DNA of 64,000 bases from Nematostella vectensis (lineage: Eukaryota > Cnidaria > Anthozoa > Actiniaria > Edwardsiidae): contig NC_064039.1 of NCBI RefSeq assembly GCF_932526225.1, positions 9,566,139 to 9,630,138 on the forward strand, written 5' to 3'. A program made the position numbers and the translations under genes. The notes beneath the pieces are model-generated. The model searched no databases. It was not told the DNA's origin and was given only the letters and a program-made list of their open reading frames with translations. Of the stretch, positions 54,863-64,000 are shown one piece after another; position 1 is the first letter of the stretch, and every line of letters begins with the position of its first letter.

Positions 54863-55609
54863 TTAGATAGTCTCAGTAGTTCTCTCAGGGCCGTGGGGTT
54901 CCTCAGAGCTGGATTGAACAGCCTCCTCGTAGCTTGGCGGAGTTATATCAATAGTATCTGCAATCGTAACAGGCGACCGTTCTAAAGTGCTATACGGTGG
55001 AGGGGGCTCGTTAGGTCCTTCTAACTGAGTAACAATTGAGTCACCACGCGGCGGTCTGTCATTTGAGTGTCTGGGGTCGTGTGTGGAATATCCCGGTAGA
55101 GCGCTTGAGCGCTCATGTCTGGACGCGTTCCCAAACCCAAATCCCCGTCCGCGTCGTCTACCGTGAGCCATTCCTCTATTGGAATGCGCAAAGCTTGCCT
55201 GCTGACGACGCAATGATCTTCTCCACGCAACTAGACAGCTCAATAGGATCGCTAGTACGATCGCAAATACCCCAAATATGACCCCAATGGTAGCGCTCTG
55301 TCCGAGTCCTGAGCGACTATAGACGTCCAGTTCACACTCCTTTAGCTTGCACACGTAACCCGAAGGACACGGCTCGCTTGGAGAGCATCTTAGGCACAAG
55401 TTGTCCCTGTGGATGCAGCGGTAGCGCGCTACGCATTCAGAATCGGTCTGACATCTCCCTAGACCACAAAGGGAGCCATTCCTGCGCATACAATCCCCGA
55501 AACAACATCGCATCGCGGCCGTACTTGACACTTTGTGCTCCGTAAGGAAGCTAACCAGTACGCCAAGAAGTAGACTCGTAATTGCCATATCACCACGACC
55601 CGTGCCCAT
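54863..55609 (-). CDS. Type I membrane protein, Cys-rich ectodomain and PPxY tail
   Basis: 248 residues; Met 8 (MAITSLLLGVLVSFL) is an alternative start with a cleaner signal peptide. Ectodomain about 32-93 with 14 Cys (MRCCFGDCMRRNGSLCGLGR, RCSPSEPCPSGYVCKLKEC). TM about 104-127 (ATIGVIFGVFAIVLAILLSC), then WRRSLRRQQ. The Arg/Gly-rich stretch HGRRRGRGFGFG at about 149-160 and LPGY at 171-174 precede PPPPY (202-206) and TPPSYEEAV (223-231). The PPxY motifs predict binding to WW domains, for example of HECT ligases that ubiquitinate membrane cargo. No named family recognised. Ectodomain paralogue of 53153; tail motifs shared with 56664 and 39281. Confidence 0.85.
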   Translation of the reverse strand: MGTGRGDMAITSLLLGVLVSFLTEHKVSSTAAMRCCFGDCMRRNGSLCGLGRCQTDSECVARYRCIHRDNLCLRCSPSEPCPSGYVCKLKECELDVYSRSGLGQSATIGVIFGVFAIVLAILLSCLVAWRRSLRRQQASFAHSNRGMAHGRRRGRGFGFGNASRHERSSALPGYSTHDPRHSNDRPPRGDSIVTQLEGPNEPPPPYSTLERSPVTIADTIDITPPSYEEAVQSSSEEPHGPERTTETI

Positions 55610-56663
55610 CTCTGTTGTTGTTTACGGTCGTCTGTTATCCAACACTACTCGTGGGCTCGTGTCTCTCTCGAGTACGCAGCTCGGTACCAGTCTCTTGCGC
55701 GCTTCAGGCGGAAATACCGGATACGTTGGGGTTGGAGTGGAATCTGGACTATCCGGAACTATTATTAAATGATGATATATCACTTTTTTAGGTTAAATGG
55801 AGTTTTGATTATTTACTTGTAGGAGACCCTAATAGCTAATAGGATGGATAGGACTACATACAATATTTTATCACAAAAGGACTACAGTGTTGATGTTGTT
55901 ATATTTAATTTGGTATAATTATTACATCAGGCACAATGCGCCTTCGTCTGGAACAAACTACAACTACATTCAAGCAGAAACAACACCAGTTGAAGTTCTT
56001 AAATGTGGATTTTTTCCTAGAATACAAAAGAATTGGTAAAATATATTACAATTAATCTGATAATACAGTAGTTTACTTGTTCAATATGAAAATACTACAA
56101 CATATTGTTTCCAAATGACTAGTCACAACCCAATAAAGTGGTGTACCAAAGTTTCACAAAAACATCATTGCTAGTGTCACAAGCAGTTGTAAAGCTTTAT
56201 ATTGAAATTACTGAACGGAAATATTAAAAAGTTTTGGTTTGGAGCTCATCTTTTGGGCAGGGCTATATTCAGCAATTTGTCTAAACTACCAAACTTATAA
56301 ACACTCATTAAACTCAAATATTTTGATTCAATATTCTTATTAAGGCTTGAAAAAGTTTAGTTGCGTTCAATTATAAACTATTTCAAGCCAATTCAAAAAA
56401 TAAACTAAGTGATAATGTATGATGTGTGTTTATAAGTATGTGCTCAGTCAAGTATGAGGGCTTCACTGATCTAGGCTGGTGTTTGTACCAGACAAAAACT
56501 GCCTAACATCTCACATGATTCCTGGAGTAGAATTGTTTTTCAGGATAAGCATCTTCAATACCAACTTCAAGCAATAAGTACCACTGGCTAAGGCAAAATT
56601 GGTATGTTTTTCTCTTGTTTTTTTACTGACCTTTTCACAAGAAAATAGAAGAGAGAAAAAAGA
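55610..56663. other. Intergenic region, AT-rich
   Basis: About 1 kb. The left part should contain the 54863 promoter. The right part is the presumed 3' UTR of the 56664 gene. No repeats or other genes recognised. Confidence 0.5.
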
Positions 56664-57788
56664 TTATGCAACTACATCTTCATATAGAGGGGGAGGTCCC
56701 TGTGTAATTATGTCTTCATAACTAGGGGGTGGTGGGTCTGAGTCTCTATACCCAGGTACAACATGGTTGACATGGTGACCACCAACTTGTGGTACTCCAG
56801 TCCGAAGGTCTGCATCAAAAGATACAGGAAAGCGTTCTTCATACAATGAAGGCTGGCAAAACATTACAGTTATACTATCTTGTTCTGTGTCAATGGGGTT
56901 TTCTTGGTGGTACCCTTGCTGTGTCCGGAGTTCAGGGGATGTTACCTCATTAGAAGGCCCTCTATTAAATACACATTTCCAGATAATTCTTGGGAGACAG
57001 CAAAAGACCGAGCATAAACAGAACACAAACTTTTTGAATGCATTCCAGATACTCTTCCAAAATTCGCCACAAAAATGTCTTGGATCTCTCCAAAACCTTG
57101 CGCAGCATTTTCTCACAAAGCATACCAAACAATAAGCTCCAAAACCAGTTATTATCGCGAATATTATCATTTTAGCAACTTCCAAGATGGCATTGTCGTG
57201 TTTAGGATGGTGACGCTTGAATGAAGCATGACATGTTTTGTTTCTACAAGAGAATGCGTAACTACGAAAATGTTCTCTGCCTCTTGCCATTGATATACAG
57301 TCCATAGTGTCGTTACAAGGAATACGTAAACACGCGTTGTGTTTTATTTTGGGCTTCGTTTTGCAGTAACGATTTATCTTGCAGTTTGTATTATCCAAGC
57401 AGAAATCCCGGCATGAATGTTGCCACATACACACACCTAGACAACATATTTGTCGACCAGGGCATTCACTATGTCGCATGCAAGATTTCCATCCATCACA
57501 ATAAGTAGGGCGATATACGCATTTTCCGCGGCAGCATTTTCGATAGCCCGAACAATCCGAGTCTCGATGGCATGAGCTGCAAGCGAATCGAGGCTTGCAT
57601 TCCCTTTGGCAGCAAATCTCTCTGCCTGGACAATCATTATTTCGGTAGCAACTGCCATGCGCCTCAACCGATGTAGCGAGGAACATCGCAATCAAGAAGG
57701 CACTCAACAACAATCGAACGACGACAAACGACTCGACGGAGTATATCATTTTCATAGTTTCATAGATAGGTGCCCACGGTACATGCAA
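56664..57788 (-). CDS. Type I membrane protein with WAP-like Cys modules and double PPxY tail
   Basis: 374 residues, single exon. Signal peptide to about residue 43 (Met 12 or 14 are alternative starts). Three tandem modules obey C-x5-C-x5-CC-x3-C: CYRNNDCPGREICCQREC (47-64), CHRDSDCSGYRKCCRGKC (73-90) and CMRHSECPGRQICCLGVC (103-120). This is the core spacing of WAP four-disulfide domains. A less regular Cys region runs to about 185. TM about 204-225 (AKMIIFAIITGFGAYCLVCF), then many juxtamembrane Cys (CC, CLCSVFCC) that suggest palmitoylation or a re-entrant hydrophobic segment. The end of the tail has PPPPSYEDI (352-360) and PPPLYEDV (365-372), two PPxY motifs 12 residues apart. WAP-like modules often inhibit proteases; whether these do is not decidable here. 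Confidence 0.85.
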   Translation of the reverse strand: MHVPWAPIYETMKMIYSVESFVVVRLLLSAFLIAMFLATSVEAHGSCYRNNDCPGREICCQRECKPRFACSSCHRDSDCSGYRKCCRGKCVYRPTYCDGWKSCMRHSECPGRQICCLGVCMWQHSCRDFCLDNTNCKINRYCKTKPKIKHNACLRIPCNDTMDCISMARGREHFRSYAFSCRNKTCHASFKRHHPKHDNAILEVAKMIIFAIITGFGAYCLVCFVRKCCARFWRDPRHFCGEFWKSIWNAFKKFVFCLCSVFCCLPRIIWKCVFNRGPSNEVTSPELRTQQGYHQENPIDTEQDSITVMFCQPSLYEERFPVSFDADLRTGVPQVGGHHVNHVVPGYRDSDPPPPSYEDIITQGPPPLYEDVVA

Positions 57789-58246
57789 CTACCAATTCCA
57801 AGTCTTGGGCTTGTGTTTCTTTTCAGTTTCCACTTGATTAACGGTTGTAATGAGCGAAGGTAGATTTAGCCATTTTGAATACTTATTTCATCGAACATGC
57901 ATTTGCATGAATTGAGGGCGGTCTTTGCCTAATGTAACATTGCTCGGATCAAGCGATTGGCTGACTTGACAATAGCGATGACTTGTATATCTTGAGAATT
58001 GTATTGAGAATGCTTGAGAAGTCTCATCCACAGACCCTTTATTGTAACGTGGGCGAGATTTCTCAAGATGTCGTGAGTCCCGCGTGTTTTCTCTCTTGTA
58101 ATTTGACGCGCGGCCTCACACAAGTTCAAATTTAGTATTTAGGTCAAGAGGTAACGGAAGATCTTGAAATTCCTTTCTCGCAGACAAGGGTAAAGGTCTT
58201 ATGAAAAGTTCTGGCAACTAGAGACGAGCGAAAGTACCTCACTTAC

Positions 58247-58340
58247 CTTTTTTCCATACCTCGTCTTGTTTCTGCTTGAGAAAGTCGTCCAGACATCGAA
58301 GGAAGCGCGACGGCGCGCGAACTAGTAAACCATAAAGCAT
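58247..58340 (-). CDS. Candidate first coding exon, gene not identified
   Basis: A 31-codon frame starts at an ATG right after an in-frame stop and reads MLYGLLVRAPSRFLRCLDDF then LKQKQDEVWKK. It ends at a strong donor, AAAAAAG|GTAAGTG on the - strand (GT at 58245-58246). The peptide looks protein-like. No partner exon was found between here and the gene at 57788. It may belong to a gene whose intron contains the neighbouring single-exon gene. Confidence 0.3.
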
Positions 58341-59072
58341 GACGGGATTTCACATGAGCGCAAAAGACACAAGGCTCTCTAGTGATATGAATCGCGGGGA
58401 TTGTACTCCAAATAAAAGTACAATGTCTTGTTAGTGTTGAATAAACCACGCCACCTAAATTAGTTGTATTCGCCTTTGTTCTCTCTTCGCGTTTAGGGAG
58501 CGGTGATTCCTAGGGGGGGAGGGGAGTAGTTATGTAGGAGGGGCTACGTTTTTTGGAGCACCGATTTAGGGGGGTCACATATTTTTTTTGACGCCAAGTT
58601 TAAGTCTGGTTTTAATGTAATACTGAGCAAGAGAGTCATTGTCCAAATGTAAATTTTATTCAGTTCACAATGTTTTCTATTATTGCATATGTAGGCCATT
58701 ATTGTTCATGTACCAATATTGACTTTATATAAATAAATTTTTAGAATTCCTCTCAAGGCTGACAAACAAAGCTGCCCGTTCTGATCAGTTTTACAAAACA
58801 AATACTTTAAAATGTTGTAAAACCTCTTGATCGTGTAGCCCTAGGAAATCAGACAGGTTTATTTTTAACTCTTGTATATGATGTTCAGTTGTGTATTACT
58901 ACATCAATGCTTTTAATGTTTCTCCTCTAACAGTAAAAACCCTGCTCTAATCTGATTTGGCTGAAACAGGCTGGCAATATGGAGTGCATTTTGTTGTTTA
59001 TCTTTGTGCGCTCTCTACCCTCATCAAACAGAGAGAAGGAAAGTAGACTATGGAACCAGGGTATGCGCTCTC

Positions 59073-59231
59073 AAGCCCCGTGCAAACTGTGCCAGCATTG
59101 CTGGCAAATTTTCTCTTGACTGACTATAGGACAAAGGAAATGTCAAAATGGGAAATGGACTTTGACATTTCCTTTATCTTGTGGTCGGTCAAGCTAGAAT
59201 CCGCCAGCAATGCTGGGTTTGCACGGGGCTT
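59073..59231. mobile_element. Palindromic MITE-like element
   Basis: Ends aagccccgtgcaaac and gtttgcacggggctt. The interior pairs via ccagcattgctgg / ccagcaatgctgg and a ggaaatgtcaaaat / actttgacatttcc hairpin. 159 bp, non-coding. Confidence 0.88.
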
Positions 59232-59573
59232 TACTGTAGATTAGCGAAAGTGAAGATTCATACTTAAATTAAATAGGACAAAATTGCCATGCTAGCTGAT
59301 CTATATTTTAATAAAGGTTATATTCAATTACACTCAGTATATCAAGTCTCTGTGGTCTTAAAGGCATAATTATTCAATATAAAAAGTGGTGGTGGTGGTT
59401 GGGGGGGGCTGCAAATTTTTGGGCCTCTGGTCTTACGGGGGGGGTATGATTTTTGGACTTAGATTTGAGGGGGGGGCAAAATTTTTTAGCCCAGGGGTTT
59501 GCAAAAGTACCCCCCCCCCCCCCAGTAATTAATGACCGCTCCCTTACAACCTTTCAACGGTAAGCACTGCTGT

Positions 59574-59696
59574 CTGGTAAATGAGTAACTCGACCACCAA
59601 CCGTGCACTTTCCCCTTCCCCACTACAAAAATAGAAGGGTATTATATTGGGGAAGGAGTAAAGCAGAACACTGGGGTTGAGTTACTCATTTACCAG
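59574..59696. mobile_element. Palindromic MITE-like element
   Basis: Ends ctggtaaatgagtaactcga and its near-complement ttgagttactcatttaccag. An inner ccccttccccacta / attggggaagg pairing is imperfect. 123 bp. Confidence 0.85.
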
Positions 59697-60054
59697 GAAT
59701 GAGTACATCATTGAAAAGGGCTTGAGAAAGACTTCCTTGTTTCTGGAACATAGATCTTTATTTCCTCTGCCCCAAAAGCTCCTACCGTGGCCAAAGCAGT
59801 TTGATATACATAATACTAAATACATGCAGTCAACTCTTGACCAAGGGTGTAGAGCCACTACTCACAAATAAATACCCACAAATGTCATTGTTCCTCAAAG
59901 AATTGTTTCTGTAGAAAAAGATATATAACATCTCAAAATATTTATAGAATAGACTAGATTTATCCTTATCCTGCTTAGATTAATCACAACACAACATTTG
60001 ATGTACAATATCTGTGTTTTGTGTCACCATGGTGTCTTTGGAAAATGCTATAAC

Positions 60055-60215
60055 CAGTGCCATAGCAGGTCTTAAAATGTTGGAGGGGCGGCACAATACA
60101 GAAACATTAAGAAAATATTGGGGGCACAGCCATACCACTACTGGTCATTACCTTATAATTTTTTGAAATATTGGGGGGGACCATGTGCCCCTGATGCCCC
60201 ACCGCCCGCTGCTCT
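60055..60215. repeat. Dispersed repeat, family B, copy 2
   Basis: Ordered similarity to 26671-26830 (cacagccat, ctactggtcat, aatattgggg, tgatgccccaccgcc). Non-coding. Confidence 0.7.
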
Positions 60216-61080
60216 GATAACAAACATTGGAAACATAACATGGAAAAAGTATGCAGTCAATAGTGAACTAATAAGTGCACTGTATGATATCTCATGAAAC
60301 CAGGTAGGTAGTCAGTCAAATTGGACAGCAATTCGACAGAAGTGCTATACAGGCTACAACACTATGGTATGTATTGGAAGAAGTGTGTACTTTTTAAAAC
60401 TTAAGTCAAATGAAATTTGGGAAAATCGTTGACATAAAATAGATTGGAAAAATCTGTTAATCCAATCATTTTTGTTTCAGGATTTTAGTGAAAAGTAACA
60501 CATCATTGTCCTAATTCAGATATACAGGATAACAATGCCAAACTATCGTTTTAGTGGACATATACAAAATCATTAAAGTACATTACAGAGCTTGAGAATA
60601 ATGTTCATAAACTAAAAGAAGAGCAGAATAACAATAGAAATCAATGCATATGCAGACCCCAATTTAACGTCCAAATCCATACTTCAGATAAACAATCATA
60701 TAATAATTCACAACAAGAGATCTTTCGTAAGAAAAAGATGTACATAAAATTGCAGAATTGATTGACAAGAAACTAATCATTATCTATAAAATAGGTGACC
60801 TGTGTCAATTATGTACAAAAATGGACAGTTGTGAAGTGATGTGTGACATCAGTGGTGTCAAAGATGTTACATAACACTTCACAACCTGGTAATGGCAATA
60901 GGAAGATGACATTCAGTGAAAGAAAGACCATTTATATGCTTCCCTAATTACTTAGTGCTGGAGCAATAAACTTGGTCTGACTGATAATATTTTGACAACG
61001 CAATCTTGTAAACTTGACTTTAAGTCAGTAATTAATGGCGGTAAAGATCACATCCTAAACTTAGGATAAACATTTTCTAT

Positions 61081-63904
61081 CTAATAGCCATGAATGAATG
61101 CCTTGGCATCTTCTCTTCTTTTCTCCAATAATGCAGGCTTAACGATGGGTTGAGGCTCTGGAATTTCAATGTTTTCAGGGAGGAATTTCTGCAGTAAGCT
61201 CATATAGTACAGCTCGAGATTGTTGCCCATCCTTCCGACCTCTGAGCTCTCCTAAATGGGGAACAAAAGTATAAGAAAGTTTTTTAATAGCTTTATTGGA
61301 CAAAAATGTGCAATATACAAAGCCTATGCAGAATACATCCCCAATTAAAATAATTGGAAATAAAATATGTTTGATGATCAAACTAATTGTGGTGGCATTC
61401 CTGTGCGATGAACCATGAGCAGGGCAAGTCTATGTTATTGAATGCATTGTGGATTAGGGATTGACCATAGTCCTGCAGAAAATATTTAAATGTGGCTAGC
61501 CTAAGATAACTTGTTGAGCTGAGTTAGGTTACATATTAACACATCGACCCCTCAACCGGCCTGTACCGGCTTTGGAAAGTACCCACAACCCAAAAAATTC
61601 ATAAATGCAAAATAAACACAACAAGATGAAGATACTCAGGCATCAGTCTAAGGGATAAATGGTCTTGCAGATATGCATCCAACCAAGGTGTTGGTATCTA
61701 CTCTTAAGCCAAATAATAGCACAGGTTCTTTGACAAATCTCAAATCAAACAAGGAGAGAAAAGCAGAATCACCCCTCTCAATAAAACGCTCAAAATACCA
61801 CACAAGGGAGAGAGATCAGCAAACACAGCTCAAGACACAAATAGATACCTTTATTCTGATCCTCCAGGTACATTTCCATGGCCTCAAAACACAATGTCCA
61901 CTCCTTGAAGGATTGTACAACCACGAAAGATGTCTTTACATATTGCAAAGCATTCTGGGAGATCCAGGGGAAAATTCACGAGGGGAGGGCCAGTCAACAC
62001 TCCTCTCCCCAAAGTCAGATGTTTTTTTTATAAGTCTTTTCACCCCGAAGCCAAACAAATCAACCAAAAAAATCAACAACGCAAAAAATTCATAAATGCA
62101 AAATAAACACAACAAGATGAAGATACTCAGGCATCAGTCTAAGGGATAAATGGTCTTGCAGATATGCATCCAACCAAGGTGTTGGCATCTACTCTTAAGC
62201 CAAATAATAGCACAGGTTCTTTGACAAATCTCAAATCAAACAAGGAGAGAAAAGCAGAATCACCCCTCTCAATAAAACGCTCAAAATACCACACAAGGGA
62301 GAGAGATCAGCAAACACAGCTCAAGACACAAATAGATACCTATTGGTATTTTGATGAAAAATACAAGCAACCATCAACTTGTGCTGGCTTCAGCACAACG
62401 ACGAGGGATTAAAAGTGGGGACAGCAAAGCACTGTTGGAAAGCTTGGATACCGCTGACTAGGTGCAGCTGTGTTTGACTTTGACGGACTGTATAAAACTC
62501 AGAATAGGGGGGGAGGTATCTGTTTTCAGTCTGTTTTTTTTTTTTTTGTAAATTTAGCTCAAAAATAGCCAGGAGTCAATGGGTTAAGAGTTTCCATGAT
62601 TCAATGACCAAAAAGATATGTGTGTCTGTCCAACCATCTTGTCTGTCTTGTATCTCAGGGGCAAGTGTTACCCTATCTGCAAAAAATGCTATTCACAATT
62701 TGTCTTTGGATTACCCTTAGCCCATATCCATCTCTATCACTGTTTTTATTTTTTTTATAAAATGAGCAGAGAATGAAGGAGTTAGAATCCTGGGCCATAC
62801 AAAATACAGTATTTCCACCTTGGGGATGAATTCCCACCTCAAAACCCTAATTACTTATATTTTATCAAATAAACTGCCTTAAAATATAGTAATTTGAATC
62901 AAAAAGAGCCACAAAGAAAAAGATATCTCGATTCCATTGACAAAAAGTAAAATAAAACATGTCTTCCAATAAAAAGCTTGGTCTGCCCCTGTTGGAAATG
63001 TCATGTGCAGCTTATTGCTACTGTAAATGTTTCTAATTCATTTATTGAGAGAACTCACATCATTAAATGTTGCACAGTTACTGAATATGAGCTGACAATC
63101 AGAAAGGAATTCAGTAATGCTGCTGTAGTGCTGAAAGTGCTGAGGTTGGATCTTTGCACGAATAGTAGACAAATCCATAGGATGTGTAATCACTTTATAA
63201 TAGTTAGGGACCTAGAAAATGAAAAAAAGGATTAACTAAACTATAAACTATAATACTGCAATGAATTATAAAAATATGAAATTCAAAACATATAATAAGC
63301 TCCTTTGTTAGGTTTTCACACTCCTTAATCTATTCAAACCCTTTTCACTCAAGGTTAAATCATGGGAATTAGGATACTTTGTCAGCGATTTCTTAATAAA
63401 ATAAACAAAAATGCATTCCCAATTTGTGTTGAATATTGTATTCAGCGAGTAAAATATCTCTAACCTTTGTGCGAAATGTCTCCTGCCTAGCGATTCAGCG
63501 AAATCCTTTCTCATTATATTTCTATTTCTCTTGTCTAAAAACCCACGCGATTGTTGTTTTCAACTCTCTAAACATTTGAACGCTACTACTGAGTAACCAT
63601 AGCCTCTTGGGTGTTCGTGACTAGCCTGAACGCTCTCCGAACCTAACTTCGTATTTAGGTTCTATATAAAATAGGAAGGGAAACAACGCGCGATTCCATT
63701 GTTCGAAAACCTGCCTAGTTACGGCCAATGTTGTGATGTTGGTATGAGACATGATTGATGAAAATTTCCATTAGTGACAGTTCACTTTCTCTTTGAACTT
63801 CCCATGGTTAAATAGTAGATTGGACTTACAGATTTGGACACTTTTTGCTGGAAAGGTATGCTGTCGCTGTGGCAGAAAAGCTCAAGTAGAATCTTCTCAC
63901 AAAT
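61081..63904 (-). CDS. TIF1/TRIM24-33-like protein, C-terminal bromodomain exons (5' partial)
   Basis: Three exons join in phase 0: 63830-63904, 63059-63211 and 61081-61251 (stop TAG at 61081-61083). They read ICEKILLELFCHSDSIPFQQ, VPNYYKVITHPMDLSTIRAK, LIFSNCATFND, then ESSEVGRMGNNLELYYMSLL and QKFLPE. This is a complete bromodomain with the acetyl-lysine-binding Asn (FND). The CEKxLLELFCH opening and SEV...LE..Y ending match TIF1-class proteins from memory (TRIM24/28/33), which pair it with a PHD finger and act in chromatin repression or nuclear-receptor signalling. After the domain come about 30 residues ending KRREDAKAFIHGY. The PHD finger and any TRIM motif lie beyond 64000 or are absent, so the TIF1 label rests on the bromodomain alone. 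Confidence 0.8.
61587..62345. repeat. Direct duplication, 491-bp offset, in the TIF1-like intron
   Basis: About 260 bases starting aaaaaattcataaatgcaaa occur at about 61590-61850 and again at about 62081-62341, almost identical (one difference noted: ggtatc/ggcatc). The 230-base middle occurs once. The pattern could be a direct-repeat-flanked insert such as an element with terminal repeats, or a simple tandem duplication. The frames read across it are repeats of each other and not called. Confidence 0.92.
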
Positions 63905-64000
63905 CTGCAAAGAAATAAATGTTTGTGTTTGTGTTCTCAACCCAACTTAAAAAGAAATCTTGCGAAATCGGATGAAATACAGTAAAAAATACAGTAAATA

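Larger units (their letters stand above)
57789..61080. other. Intergenic region with repeats and an orphan exon candidate
   Basis: 3.3 kb. Contents are the upstream region of the 56664 gene, a candidate first exon at 58247-58340 (-), G-rich stretches at 58510-58585 and 59385-59525 (the latter ending in a C run), two palindromic elements (59073-59231 and 59574-59696), a dispersed repeat (60055-60215) and AT-rich sequence that includes the TIF1-like 3' UTR at the right end. Confidence 0.5.

Noticed and set aside
61673-62412. Two similar frames starting MHPTKVLVSTLK / MHPTKVLASTLK
   Set aside because: They follow directly from the 491-bp-offset duplication; no protein features, and they lie in an intron.

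Overview
The window is nuclear DNA of a metazoan. It shows spliced genes with GT-AG introns, animal-specific protein families (tetraspanins, a CLOCK-type bHLH-PAS factor, a TIF1-type bromodomain, astacin-PLAT), many minisatellites, and many small fold-back elements. The gene set and repeat style fit a cnidarian, probably an anthozoan such as a sea anemone. That assignment is inference from style and recalled families; no species marker was read.

Region 1 (1-29.5 kb) is intron-rich. It holds the 3' two-thirds of a C2CD5/CDP138 orthologue (20 exons, + strand, 423-12895), an astacin metalloprotease with a C-terminal PLAT domain (7 exons, 13386-17396), and two tandem paralogous tetraspanins with identical exon lengths (19554-22850 and 26461-28983).

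Region 2 (29.5-57.8 kb) contains only single-exon reading frames. These are an intronless CLOCK-like bHLH-PAS protein (-), a very acidic 570-residue protein (+), and seven small single-pass membrane proteins: one on + at 39281 and six on - between 42486 and 57788. Three of the seven have cytoplasmic PPxY motifs (WW-domain ligands) and three have cysteine-rich ectodomains. This cluster is the best candidate for something undescribed. Between the genes lie fold-back elements, one of which has a clear 7-bp target-site duplication.

Region 3 (57.8-64 kb) holds repeats, a possible orphan first exon on the - strand, and the last three exons of a TIF1/TRIM24/33-like gene (-). These exons encode its bromodomain and C-terminus; the N-terminal part lies beyond the window end.

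The most unusual DNA-level observation is that tandem repeats overlap splice junctions. One C2CD5 intron has its 5' splice site with the adjacent exon end repeated eight times (54-bp unit, frame open) and its 3' splice site repeated three times (77-bp unit). A similar repeat overlaps the acceptor of astacin exon 3. Exon limits were set by hand from GT-AG sites, frame continuity and recalled family sequence; no alignment was run.
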